Below the pieces are notes generated by a model, which was not told the origin of the DNA, did no database searches, and saw only the letters and a list, made by a program, of their open reading frames with translations. Shown piece after piece: positions 1-7,573 of a stretch of DNA of 11,945 bases. Position 1 is the first letter of the stretch; each line of letters opens with the position of its first letter. This DNA is from Dysgonamonadaceae bacterium (lineage in GTDB: Bacteria > Bacteroidota > Bacteroidia > Bacteroidales > Azobacteroidaceae): contig JAIRMF010000051.1 in NCBI GenBank assembly GCA_031258895.1, positions 1 through 11,945 of the forward strand, given 5' to 3'. The position numbers and the translations under genes are program-made.

Positions 1-1509
1 GACCACTACTCTCAGGCCGAGCCCCCCAAATATCCCGAAGGATTCATCAACCTGACCTTAGTCTCAAACGGCGACAAAGGAACGGGATGGGAATGTAAAA
101 ACGCCCCAAACTACGACAGCCGCAGCACCCCCGACGTAATAGTAATCTACTCCCCAGGCGAGTACAAATTCGTCGGCTCAACGAGCGTAAACAACATCCA
201 AGTGGCCGAGAACGTTAAAGACGTAATCATAGAACTCCGCAACGCATACATAGACGTCGCAAGTCAGTCCAAGGCAGCGATAGACATACGCGGCGGGGCC
301 GAAGCTACCATCAAGCTGTACGGCGAAAACTACCTCGGAGGCGGCCCAAATGCCTCCGGAATCAACGTACCACACAAGGGAGGCAGCGGAAAAGTCCCCT
401 CTACCGCATCCGTCATCATAACAAGCGCCTCAGGAGACGGCTCCATCGAAGGTTACTTAAAATCCACCTGCGGGACATTCGCCGCCGGTATCGGAGCCTC
501 CAACCAAGTCCACACAACACACGGCAAAATCACCATAAACGGCGGCACAATCGAATCTATCGGCGGTGGAGAGTTCCCCGGAATAGGCGGAAGAATAGTA
601 AGCGGAGCGATAGAGAGCAGTATAACCGTCAACGGCGGAAAAGTAACCGCGGTCGCCGGTAGCGGGTCCGCCGGAATCGGGTCAAACAAAGCCAACATCA
701 ATTTTGGACAAATAAATATCGCCGGCGGTAGCGTCTACGCCTCCGGAAACGGCAACGCAGCCATCGGAGGAGGCTCCGGAAAGATCAGTATCACCGGCGG
801 AACCGTCGTAGCACGCAACACCGTCAACAGTGACGGCGCACCCACCAAGCCAGGGTTCGGCGGAGCCACCGACATAGTCGTCACAAACGCCTCAATCATA
901 GCGACCGGCATAGAATCAAAAATAACAGTCACAAACTCTACCGTCCTAACCAGCCATCTTACCGGCGCATTTACCGACGGTGGAAACGCCTTCATCGTAA
1001 AAGACGCAGACCTCTCGCTCGCACAACAGGCAATCAAAACAGATGCAACCGGAGAGTCAATAATAAACACCAACCTTCTGCTAAAAGGCAACACAACCGT
1101 CCCAGCAGAAAACAGACTGATAATTCCGGAGGGCGAACACCTGGTTATAAACGACAACGTCACGCTTGTCATCGAGGGCGCTATCGTTCTTCGCGGCGGC
1201 CTGACGTGTAACAGAGGCAATATCGTCGGCAAGGAAAAGATAATTATCGAAGGCAACGGCTACTTCTCCGATTGCGGCCAAACAAACACCGGAAAGATAT
1301 CGTCCGATGCTGTTGAGTCTGCCGTTGTCGGGCTAAGCGGAGGAATCTCCGTCCGACTGTCCGTTCCGGCCAAGATAGGCGTCTACACCCTGTCGGGACA
1401 AAAGGTATACAGTGGCGTAGGCTTAGCGGGCGCTAACACAATAACCCTGAAAAAGGGCCTATATATAGTCAGGGTCGGCGCAAAAGGCTACAAGGTTCTA
1501 GCAAAATAG
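1..1509 (+). CDS. T9SS-exported glycine-rich surface protein, 5'-truncated
   Basis: The reading frame is open from base 1, so the gene begins outside the window; a GTG at 202 is only an internal codon. About 502 residues are visible. Roughly residues 115-275 carry repeated Gly-rich strands of the kind GIGG/ITGG/NGGTI (for example AAIGGGSGKISITGGTVVA), as in secreted proteins predicted to form stacked beta structures or parallel beta-helices. The last 60 or so residues match a T9SS type A (Por) sorting tail: VYTLSGQKVY, then GLYIVRV, then the basic end YKVLAK. This predicts Sec export, passage through the type IX machine and cell-surface attachment or release. The specific function, adhesin or glycan-related, cannot be told. 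No catalytic motif is seen. Codons are rich in A and C on the coding strand, unlike most genes further right. Confidence 0.85.
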   Translation, partial: DHYSQAEPPKYPEGFINLTLVSNGDKGTGWECKNAPNYDSRSTPDVIVIYSPGEYKFVGSTSVNNIQVAENVKDVIIELRNAYIDVASQSKAAIDIRGGAEATIKLYGENYLGGGPNASGINVPHKGGSGKVPSTASVIITSASGDGSIEGYLKSTCGTFAAGIGASNQVHTTHGKITINGGTIESIGGGEFPGIGGRIVSGAIESSITVNGGKVTAVAGSGSAGIGSNKANINFGQINIAGGSVYASGNGNAAIGGGSGKISITGGTVVARNTVNSDGAPTKPGFGGATDIVVTNASIIATGIESKITVTNSTVLTSHLTGAFTDGGNAFIVKDADLSLAQQAIKTDATGESIINTNLLLKGNTTVPAENRLIIPEGEHLVINDNVTLVIEGAIVLRGGLTCNRGNIVGKEKIIIEGNGYFSDCGQTNTGKISSDAVESAVVGLSGGISVRLSVPAKIGVYTLSGQKVYSGVGLAGANTITLKKGLYIVRVGAKGYKVLAK

Positions 1510-1548
1510 CGATATTACGACGCAGTTGTTCCGGTTAGGATTCTAACG

Positions 1549-3498
1549 ATGCTTACTGAAAAGGGTACAATAAAATTATTCGTGTTATCTGTAGCGGTGG
1601 TGATGTTTTCCTGCGGCAGCAACGAGCATGATTTCCTCTCACAGTCGCTAACCCTCGCCGGCACTAACCGCGGGCAATTAGAGTATGTTCTATCCCACTA
1701 CAAAAAAGAGCCGTCCGACAGCTTACATCTTCGCGCAGCAGAGTTCTTAATAGGTAATATGTCCGCACATTTTTCATACCTGGGCGATGAGATGGAAAAA
1801 TACTACAACGCCTCCGATTCCATTTCGATTCTCTGCGCAAAAAAAGGCGAAAAAGAAATCAAAGACGCATTCAATTCCCTCGGGATTCCGGTCGACCAGC
1901 CCCAGATCGTCCACGACCTACTAACAATGCCCGCCGATTACCTGATCTACAATATCAACCGCGCTTTCGAAACCTGGCGGGAAAGCCGTTACGCGAAACA
2001 TCTGTCTTTCGACGATTTCTGCGAATATCTCTTGCCCTACAAAGTCTGCGAGCTGCAAACTCCGGACAATTGGCGAGAATACCTCACCGCCCCCCTGTTC
2101 GGTGATCTGAGTAACATGGAATACTGTAAAGAACTTAATAATTCCGCTTTCGCAGCCTGCGACCTGATCGACATTACGCTGCGGGAATCCCAGCCAGAAA
2201 CAAGCGCAGCTACGGATACTCCGCCTGTTCGCCGGCTCAGCAGTCTGTTGAAGACCCTGAAGCGTAAAGACTGTGAGGATATCGCTATCGAGGCCGCCGC
2301 CGTGATGCGGGCAAAGGGCGTTCCCGTCTCCATTGATTTCACACCTGTATGGTCGGACAGCCATGCGGGTCATGTTTGGTGTTCTTTGAAGGATAACGGC
2401 GGCAAGTCGCTTGTTTTCGGGGGTTATTCAAGCCCCCGGCATCTGAAAACAACTGCAAAAATTTTCCGAAGAACATATGGAATCAATCGCGAACTGCTTG
2501 ATCTGAAAAATGCCGGCTATAGAATACCGCCGCGCGTGGGCAGTCTTTGCGTGAAAGACGTTACGGATGAATATTTCGATGTTTTCGATATTGACGTAAG
2601 GGTTTTAAAAAACGGTGCGAAGGTTGCATATCTGGCGACCTTCAATGATCGCGACTGGGAGCCGGTTATGTGGGGAAAGGTTACCGGTAATAAGGCCCGT
2701 TTTGAGAAGATGGGACGGGATGCTGTTTATTTGCCTGTTGTTTTCGGGGAGGATGGCGAATTAAAACCTGTTGCCGACCCGTTTATTCTCAACCGTCTTG
2801 GCGATATGGAAGAATTATTGCCGGATAAGTCCGAACGCCAAACCCTTCGTCTGTACCGTAAGCACCCTGTGCATCCTGTTTTTTTCCAAAAGGCGAAAGA
2901 TGTGGCCGGCAGTTGGTTTGAGGCGTCCGACAGGCCGGATTTCGGCGACGCGACGGTTATTCATGTTTTGAGCAGGTTTGCGACCGAATCGGACGAAATA
3001 AAACCCGATACCGCACGTAAGTTTCGTTACTGGCGTTATCGTTCCAATGCTAACGGATTCGGCGGAATGGCCGAGCTGTATTTCTTTCGGAACGGGGAAA
3101 ACATTACTAAGCAGGGTAGAATTATAGGTATTCAGCCGAAAGAGAACAGTACGGTCTCACGTCTTGAGAATGTTTTTGACGGCGATCCGGTTTCATACTG
3201 GGAAGTTTCGGCTCCCAAGGGCGGCTGGGTTGGAATGGATTTCGGCAGTCCGGTTGCGATAGACAGGATTATCTATATTCCGCGCTGTGACGGCAACGGG
3301 GTAACTTTCGGCGACAGATACGAGCTGAAATATTGGGATTCCGGCGGCTGGATTTCTCTCGGTTATAAGGTTGCCGACAATATTTACGTCGAATTTGAGA
3401 ATTGTCCTGAGGGCGCTCTGTTTTTGCTTCACAACTGTACGAGGGGGGTCGAAGAACGTATTTTTACTTATAAGGACGGTAATCAAATCTGGTGGTGA
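1549..3498 (+). CDS. lipoprotein with transglutaminase-like core and discoidin-like C-terminus
   Basis: 649 residues. The N-terminus is a lipoprotein signal: a basic start, a hydrophobic stretch (LFVLSVAVVMFS) and Cys22. The transglutaminase-like core has the nucleophile region KDCEDIAIEAA (Cys242) and the histidine region SHAGHVWCSL (His275); I cannot place the acidic third residue with certainty. Residues about 495-649 resemble an F5/8 type C (discoidin) fold, with NVFDGDPVSYWE at 541-552 and a Trp/Phe-rich end. Lipoproteins of this architecture occur in Bacteroidetes, and the C-terminal module suggests glycan or surface binding. Substrate is unknown; bacterial transglutaminase-like domains may be proteases or cross-linkers. 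It starts 39 bases after the T9SS gene with no evident promoter between, so co-transcription is possible. Base composition changes sharply inside the gene, from C-rich before about 2250 to G/T-rich after about 2550. Confidence 0.85.
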   Translation: MLTEKGTIKLFVLSVAVVMFSCGSNEHDFLSQSLTLAGTNRGQLEYVLSHYKKEPSDSLHLRAAEFLIGNMSAHFSYLGDEMEKYYNASDSISILCAKKGEKEIKDAFNSLGIPVDQPQIVHDLLTMPADYLIYNINRAFETWRESRYAKHLSFDDFCEYLLPYKVCELQTPDNWREYLTAPLFGDLSNMEYCKELNNSAFAACDLIDITLRESQPETSAATDTPPVRRLSSLLKTLKRKDCEDIAIEAAAVMRAKGVPVSIDFTPVWSDSHAGHVWCSLKDNGGKSLVFGGYSSPRHLKTTAKIFRRTYGINRELLDLKNAGYRIPPRVGSLCVKDVTDEYFDVFDIDVRVLKNGAKVAYLATFNDRDWEPVMWGKVTGNKARFEKMGRDAVYLPVVFGEDGELKPVADPFILNRLGDMEELLPDKSERQTLRLYRKHPVHPVFFQKAKDVAGSWFEASDRPDFGDATVIHVLSRFATESDEIKPDTARKFRYWRYRSNANGFGGMAELYFFRNGENITKQGRIIGIQPKENSTVSRLENVFDGDPVSYWEVSAPKGGWVGMDFGSPVAIDRIIYIPRCDGNGVTFGDRYELKYWDSGGWISLGYKVADNIYVEFENCPEGALFLLHNCTRGVEERIFTYKDGNQIWW

Positions 3499-3620
3499 AA
3501 ACCTGCCATGCAAGCCTTTTAAAATGCCGGTTAGTAGTGAAACCTTGCTATGCAAATCTTTTAAAACTCCGGTTAGTAGTGAAACCCTGCTATGCAAATC
3601 TTTTAAAATGTTGGTTAGCG
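3495..3620. repeat. array 1: three tandem 42-bp units
   Basis: Three head-to-tail 42-bp units lie at 3495-3536, 3537-3578 and 3579-3620. Each starts GTGAAA, holds TATGCAAATCTTTTAAAA (CATGCAAGCCTTTTAAAA in the first) and ends GGTTAG plus two bases. The units differ by a handful of substitutions and no indels. The TTTTAAAA in the middle is a perfect 8-bp palindrome. The period is exactly 2 x 21 bp. The array begins on the last codons of the transglutaminase gene, whose TGA stop is inside the first unit, and ends 28 bases before the methyltransferase ATG. Frames through it stay open because 42 is a multiple of three, but nothing suggests it is translated. Confidence 0.95.
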
Positions 3621-3648
3621 GTGTTCGGGCGATTTATATGGTTTGTTT

Positions 3649-5139
3649 ATGGAAATGAATAAGCGATCTGTTTGTGACGAATGGCGGGTTCGGGATTTTT
3701 CCGCCGGCAATTTCGGGAGTCAGTCGGCCCGTATGAGTTTGGAACGGAGGTTGATTGATATTACCGTTGTTTGTGATGATTTTAACCGTCGCAGTGTCAG
3801 TTATCAGTTGAGCAAGGAAGAGAGTCTTCACCGCTGGTTAAAGTATAAGGAAGGTTTTTCGGCCGATTTGGTAAACAGATTGCTTGGGGAGTTCGGTATC
3901 CGGCCCGGGGATACGGTTTTGGATCCGTTTGTCGGTTCCGGTACGACTTCTTTGGTCTGCAAGTTGCAGAATATTCACAGCATCGGACTTGATATTTTGC
4001 CCATGTCGGGGCTTGCTATCGGCGTGAAGGCGGCGGTTTTCGACTACGATTTGGCGGAGTTGAGGCGGTTGATATCGGATGTGGAGAATTTGTCTATGCC
4101 TGAAGATTACGACTTTCGAACGCCCTGCATTCCGATTACCGAGGGCGCATATCCCGAACGGACCGAGAGGGAGATTGCTTTTTATACCGTATGGAATCAA
4201 TCAAGCGGCTATTCTCGGCTTGCGAAGAATCTTGTAGCGCTTTGCATTTTGAATTCTTTGGAGGAGGTGAGTTATACTTCCAAGGACGGGCAGTTTTTAC
4301 GTTGGGATTACCGCAGCAGGAAGATGCGTGAATTGGATGAGAGACGCAGGGTGAGCGGCAGGACGCGACCTGTTGTCCGGTTGAACAAGGGGGATTTGCC
4401 GATTTTCGGGCGGGTTTTGGTTGAGGCGTTAAACGGTATTTTGGGGGACATAATTTCCATCCGTAAGGATTTTTTTAAAACCGACGCCGGCCTTACGTTT
4501 ATCCGCGGGAGCGCTCTTTACGAATTACCGAAACTGGGCGCTAACATTTTGAGCGGTGTGATTACCTCCCCTCCCTATTGCAACCGTTACGATTACACCC
4601 GCACTTACGCTTTGGAGCTTACCTGGCTGGGCGTTGGCGAGGAGGGGATAAAAGACCTGCGGCAGGAGTTGTTGTCTTCTACTGTTGAGAGCCGACCCAA
4701 GCTTGACCGTATCCGTGAGAGCTATATTGCGTTGGGCAGGGAGAAGGATTTTGACGGCATTTTGAATATTGTGAAGCGAAACGAAACGTTGGCCGAGGTT
4801 AATCGGTCGTTATTGGAGAGGAATTTGAGCGGTGACCTCAACAACAGGGGTATTTTGCGCATGGTTGAGGGTTATTTTATGGAATTAACGTTTATTTATG
4901 CCGAACTTTTCCGTTTGTGCAGGCCCGGTGCGAAGGTTGCTTTCGTGAACGACAATGTGAGGTACGGCGGGGAGGTTATTTCGGTAGATTTTATTTCCAC
5001 TCAGCTGGCCGAGCAGGTTGGTTTTAAGCCCGTCAAGATATATTCTTTGAGACAGCGAAAAGGGAACAGCAGCCAGCAGATGGCGAAATTCGGGCGCGTA
5101 CCTTTGCGGAAGAGCATTACGGTTTGGGAAAAACCGTAA
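3649..5139 (+). CDS. orphan DNA amino-methyltransferase (N4-cytosine or N6-adenine)
   Basis: 496 residues from the ATG at 3649; a TTG at 3643 and an ATG at 3655 are alternative starts. The AdoMet-binding motif I is LDPFVGSGTT (residues 91-100, FxGxG), followed by an acidic residue in IGLDILP (Asp115). The catalytic motif IV is TSPPY at 306-310. The order (motif X-like segment, I, long insert, IV) is that of an exocyclic amino-methyltransferase with a large, possibly target-recognition, insert between I and IV. SPPY is most often seen in N4-cytosine enzymes but does not settle the base. The C-terminus (FVNDNVRYGG, QRKGNSSQQM) is intact. No restriction nuclease is next to it: it is bounded by repeat arrays on both sides and batC is convergent. 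It may be a regulatory or orphan methylase, or a relic of a restriction system. No good promoter is seen; TATGGTTTG at 3637-3645 is a poor match. Confidence 0.88.
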   Translation: MEMNKRSVCDEWRVRDFSAGNFGSQSARMSLERRLIDITVVCDDFNRRSVSYQLSKEESLHRWLKYKEGFSADLVNRLLGEFGIRPGDTVLDPFVGSGTTSLVCKLQNIHSIGLDILPMSGLAIGVKAAVFDYDLAELRRLISDVENLSMPEDYDFRTPCIPITEGAYPERTEREIAFYTVWNQSSGYSRLAKNLVALCILNSLEEVSYTSKDGQFLRWDYRSRKMRELDERRRVSGRTRPVVRLNKGDLPIFGRVLVEALNGILGDIISIRKDFFKTDAGLTFIRGSALYELPKLGANILSGVITSPPYCNRYDYTRTYALELTWLGVGEEGIKDLRQELLSSTVESRPKLDRIRESYIALGREKDFDGILNIVKRNETLAEVNRSLLERNLSGDLNNRGILRMVEGYFMELTFIYAELFRLCRPGAKVAFVNDNVRYGGEVISVDFISTQLAEQVGFKPVKIYSLRQRKGNSSQQMAKFGRVPLRKSITVWEKP

Positions 5140-5146
5140 CCGGTTT
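5131..5146 (+). terminator. possible weak hairpin at the methyltransferase stop
   Basis: AAACCG (5131-5136) can pair with CGGTTT (5141-5146) across the TAA stop. No T-run follows, so this is a poor intrinsic terminator. The 21-bp array beginning at 5191 may instead mark the end of the transcript. Confidence 0.25.
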
Positions 5147-5190
5147 CCAAAATCCGGGTTATCATTGGGGGTTTATTCAATTCAGTCAGT

Positions 5191-5484
5191 GTCTTCCCCA
5201 ACCGAGTTTCTGTCTTCCCCAACTGAATTATTGTCTTCCCTAATTGAATTATTGTCTTCCCTAATTGAATTATTGTCTTCCCTAATTGAATTACTGTCTT
5301 CCCTAATTGAATTACTGTCTTCCCTAATTGAATTACTGTCTCCCCTAATTGAATTATTGTCTTCCCTAAATGAATTACTGTCTCCCCTAATTGAATTATT
5401 GTCTTCCCTAACTCAGTTAGGGACTTCTTTAACTCGGTTTGGGACTTCCTAAATTGAAAGAAAGTCTTTTAAAACTCCGTTGGG
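5191..5484. repeat. array 2: about fourteen tandem 21-bp units
   Basis: Units start every 21 bases from 5191 (5191, 5212, 5233 and so on to 5464). Central units open GTCTTCCC and contain TAATTGAATTA, an odd-length palindrome with a central G. Units at 5233-5400 are nearly identical. Edge units (5191, 5401, 5422, 5443, 5464) are more diverged, as expected if the centre is homogenised by slippage or unequal exchange. The last unit in register, 5464-5484, reads GTCTTTTAAAACTCCG, and 15 bases of it (5465-5479) are identical to array 1 at 3557-3571. The array fills the gap between the convergent methyltransferase and batC genes. An open frame of SSLIELL heptads runs through it only because 21 is divisible by three. 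Confidence 0.95.
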
Positions 5485-5529
5485 GGCTTCTTTTTGGAAA
5501 ATTGTGTGTTACGAGGTCCGATCGACCCG

Positions 5530-5548
5530 GCCTCGATATAAGCGAGGC
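5530..5548 (-). terminator. possible hairpin just after batC
   Basis: GCCTCG (5530-5535) and CGAGGC (5543-5548) form a 6-bp stem with a 7-base loop directly after the batC stop. No T-run follows on the minus strand, so this could be an RNA-stabilising hairpin or a weak terminator. Confidence 0.35.
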
Positions 5549-6301
5549 TTACCAGTTCTTGTCCGTCAGGGTTTGTTTGGTCTGTTGAATCTGGTGCTCT
5601 TTGACTTTTTCCTGTGTCTCGCGTTCGTTTTGTTTCATCGCCTCAAGAATCTGCTCCGCCTTTTCCTTCGGCATCCGGTTTTGTTCGGATTGCTGCTGCT
5701 GCTGTTGCTGATTGTCCTGTTTGTTTTGCTTGTCCTGTTTATCCTGCTTGTCTTGCTTATCCTGATTCTTGTCCTGCTTATCTTTATCTTTGTCCTGTCC
5801 GCCGCCGCCGTCCTGCTGCGCCTCCTCGAGAAGCTTCTGGGCTAAAGCCAGGTTGTATCGCGTCTCGTCGCTGTTCGGATTGTTACGTAAAGATTGCTTA
5901 TAAGCTTCAATGCTTGTTTTAAGATCCTGCATCTTTTGGGATGACTGCGCCTGGTCGCCGGTTTGTCCATCCTGGGCGATAGCTTTGGCAAGAAACGAAT
6001 TGCCATAGTTATGCATCGCAACGGCCTGCTTACCCCTGTCATCGACGCCGGTCACACTCAATTCGTACTGTTTGGCCGCCTGATCAAACTTCTGCTGCCG
6101 GTAAAGCGAATTCCCAAGATTATACGCCGCCTCGCTCGACCTCTCATTCCCTTCAAGCGCCTTGCGATACGCTATTTCAGCCTCCGTATACTTTTCCTTA
6201 CCGTACTCGCGGTTCCCTTTACGAAGCTCGGAACGTACCTGCTTCTGCGAAAACGAACCCGCACAAACCAAAACCATGCAGACAGACAAAAATATTTTCA
6301 T
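5549..6301 (-). CDS. batC: BatC-like TPR protein
   Basis: 250 residues. A Sec signal peptide (MKIFLSVCMVLVCAGSFS) is followed by TPR helices at about residues 23-160; typical motif pieces are AAYNLGNSLYRQQKFDQAAKQYE and ETRYNLALAQKLLEEA. A highly charged low-complexity stretch follows (about 165-205, runs of Asp/Lys/Gln including seven Gln), then a helical tail ending DKNW. This order matches BatC of the Bacteroides aerotolerance operon, a periplasmic partner thought to work with VWA-domain Bat proteins. It begins 59 bases after batB on the same strand and is probably co-transcribed from the promoter at 7395-7424. BatD and BatE, which usually follow, are absent: the next thing downstream is array 2. 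The (Asp-Lys-Gln) run is encoded by short in-frame triplet repeats that may vary in length. Confidence 0.88.
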   Translation of the reverse strand: MKIFLSVCMVLVCAGSFSQKQVRSELRKGNREYGKEKYTEAEIAYRKALEGNERSSEAAYNLGNSLYRQQKFDQAAKQYELSVTGVDDRGKQAVAMHNYGNSFLAKAIAQDGQTGDQAQSSQKMQDLKTSIEAYKQSLRNNPNSDETRYNLALAQKLLEEAQQDGGGGQDKDKDKQDKNQDKQDKQDKQDKQNKQDNQQQQQQQSEQNRMPKEKAEQILEAMKQNERETQEKVKEHQIQQTKQTLTDKNW

Positions 6302-6360
6302 AACAATTCAAATTAAAAAACCAAACCGCCAATCCGACCGAAAAAACTCACATTAAACCC

Positions 6361-7374
6361 TCAACCGAACAACCGTATCCTGCTGAAAACGCCGCTCTTC
6401 CTCTCAACGACAAAAAATTCCAGCAACAGGAAAAGCAACAGCAAACGGCCCGGAACCTGAAACTTCTCGTCGTAAACGGTATACACGCGGGACTCAACTT
6501 CCGACTTCCCCATCCCGTTCAACTCCTTTTGCAGGGCTTTAAGAGCGTTGTTGGTGTCGTCCGTGCGGACATAAATCCCTTCGCCGGCCGAGGCAATCTG
6601 ACGACACATCTGCTCATTGAGACGCGTGGTCACCATGTTGCCCTCCTTATCCCGCATATAGTCCCTGCCGACGGGAATCGGGCTGCCGTTTTCCGACCCG
6701 ACGCCAAGAACATGCACCTTAATCTTCTTTTCCGAAGCCGATTTGGCGGCGTTTTGTGCATCGTCCTCGTGATTTTCCCCGTCGGTGATGATGACGATTG
6801 TTTTTTCGGCGGTTTCATTCGGAGAAAAGGAGCGCAAAGCCAGATTGATGGCGGCCCCGATAGCGGTTCCCTGAGTCCTGAGCATGGAGGGGTTGATGGA
6901 CGACAGAAACATCTTTGCCGACACGTAATCCGCCGTAATCGGCAACTGAATGAAGGCTTCGCCGGCAAAAACTATCAGTCCTATCTTATCGTTTTGCAGG
7001 TTGTCGATAAGTTTGGACAGGATTTGTTTCGATTTGTCGAGCCGGTTAGGTTTGATATCCTCGGAGAGCATCGAATTGGAGACGTCAAGACAGATCATAA
7101 CCTCTATCCCCTGCCTCTTCACGGTCTCGAGCTTGGAACCGAACTGCGGCCCGGCTACCATAAAGGCAAACAGGGCAAGACAAACCATCAACAACAGAAA
7201 TTTGATCCGCTGCCTCCTTACCGATACCTCGGGCATAAGGGCGCGAAGCAGGTTTATATCGCCGAAACGCTTCAAGCTGCGCCTCTTCCGGTACATCGAA
7301 TACTGAAAAATCACAAAAAAAACGGGCAGAAGCAGCAGACCGTACAAATATTCGGGGTGTTCGAATCTAAACAT
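6361..7374 (-). CDS. batB: BatB-like VWA-domain membrane protein
   Basis: 337 residues from the ATG at 7374. An upstream in-frame ATG at 7452 is rejected because a strong promoter lies between the two and the extra residues do not look like family sequence. Two membrane segments lie near the N-terminus (about 11-25 and 58-74), then a von Willebrand factor A domain with the metal site DVSNS (97-101), Thr170 (QGTAIG) and Asp198 (TDGE), and a C-terminal membrane segment (about 310-325, RLLLLFLLLEFF). This is the typical BatA/BatB plan; the companion TPR gene downstream favours BatB. Such proteins are linked to aerotolerance and envelope stress in Bacteroides, with the VWA domain on the periplasmic side. 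BatA, MoxR and the DUF58 protein, usual upstream partners, are missing here because a divergent tonB-like gene occupies that side. Confidence 0.9.
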   Translation of the reverse strand: MFRFEHPEYLYGLLLLPVFFVIFQYSMYRKRRSLKRFGDINLLRALMPEVSVRRQRIKFLLLMVCLALFAFMVAGPQFGSKLETVKRQGIEVMICLDVSNSMLSEDIKPNRLDKSKQILSKLIDNLQNDKIGLIVFAGEAFIQLPITADYVSAKMFLSSINPSMLRTQGTAIGAAINLALRSFSPNETAEKTIVIITDGENHEDDAQNAAKSASEKKIKVHVLGVGSENGSPIPVGRDYMRDKEGNMVTTRLNEQMCRQIASAGEGIYVRTDDTNNALKALQKELNGMGKSEVESRVYTVYDEKFQVPGRLLLLFLLLEFFVVERKSGVFSRIRLFG

Positions 7375-7394
7375 TACGCAATTACATTGAGTTG

Positions 7395-7424
7395 CAAAGG
7401 TACAATTTTTTTCAAAACCGGCAA
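7395..7424 (-). promoter_or_regulatory. Bacteroides-type promoter for batB-batC
   Basis: On the minus strand the -33 TTG (7424-7422) is followed after 19 bases by the -7 box TACCTTTG (7402-7395). This is a full match to the Bacteroidetes consensus. Transcription would start near 7390, giving a leader of about 15 bases before the ATG at 7374. It lies inside the longer open frame, which decides the start of batB. Confidence 0.8.
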
Positions 7425-7501
7425 GCGGAACAATCCTCACGGAAGAATGCATGTTTGCCGGAGTCGGAGTCGCGTATAGGAAAAATTTCGGCTTTTTGAA
7501 T

Positions 7502-7519
7502 GGAGAATTTTATTTCTCC
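7502..7519. other. inverted repeat in the batB/tonB divergent gap
   Basis: GGAGAA (7502-7507) and TTCTCC (7514-7519) are inverted copies separated by six bases, in the gap between the batB promoter and the tonB-like gene. It could be an operator or a chance hairpin; there is no further support. Confidence 0.25.
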
Positions 7520-7573
7520 GGGATTTATTTTGTAACTTGCGCCTTTCCGATTCACGTATCATAGCTTTATGTA

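Noticed and set aside
3649..5139. Part of a complete restriction-modification system
   Set aside because: No nuclease or specificity subunit is adjacent; both flanks are repeats and the next genes are envelope genes.
5165..5452. Open frame giving a 95-residue protein of SSLIELL heptads
   Set aside because: It is made by a 21-bp repeat that has no stop in this frame. It has no promoter and no conserved non-repeat part, and the DNA-level register continues beyond the frame.
7375..7452. Longer batB start at 7452
   Set aside because: The added residues are not family-like and the full-consensus promoter at 7395-7424 lies inside the extension.
6529..7479. Long plus-strand frame opposite batB
   Set aside because: It is antisense to a clear VWA-domain gene, and its translation shows no domain-like pattern.
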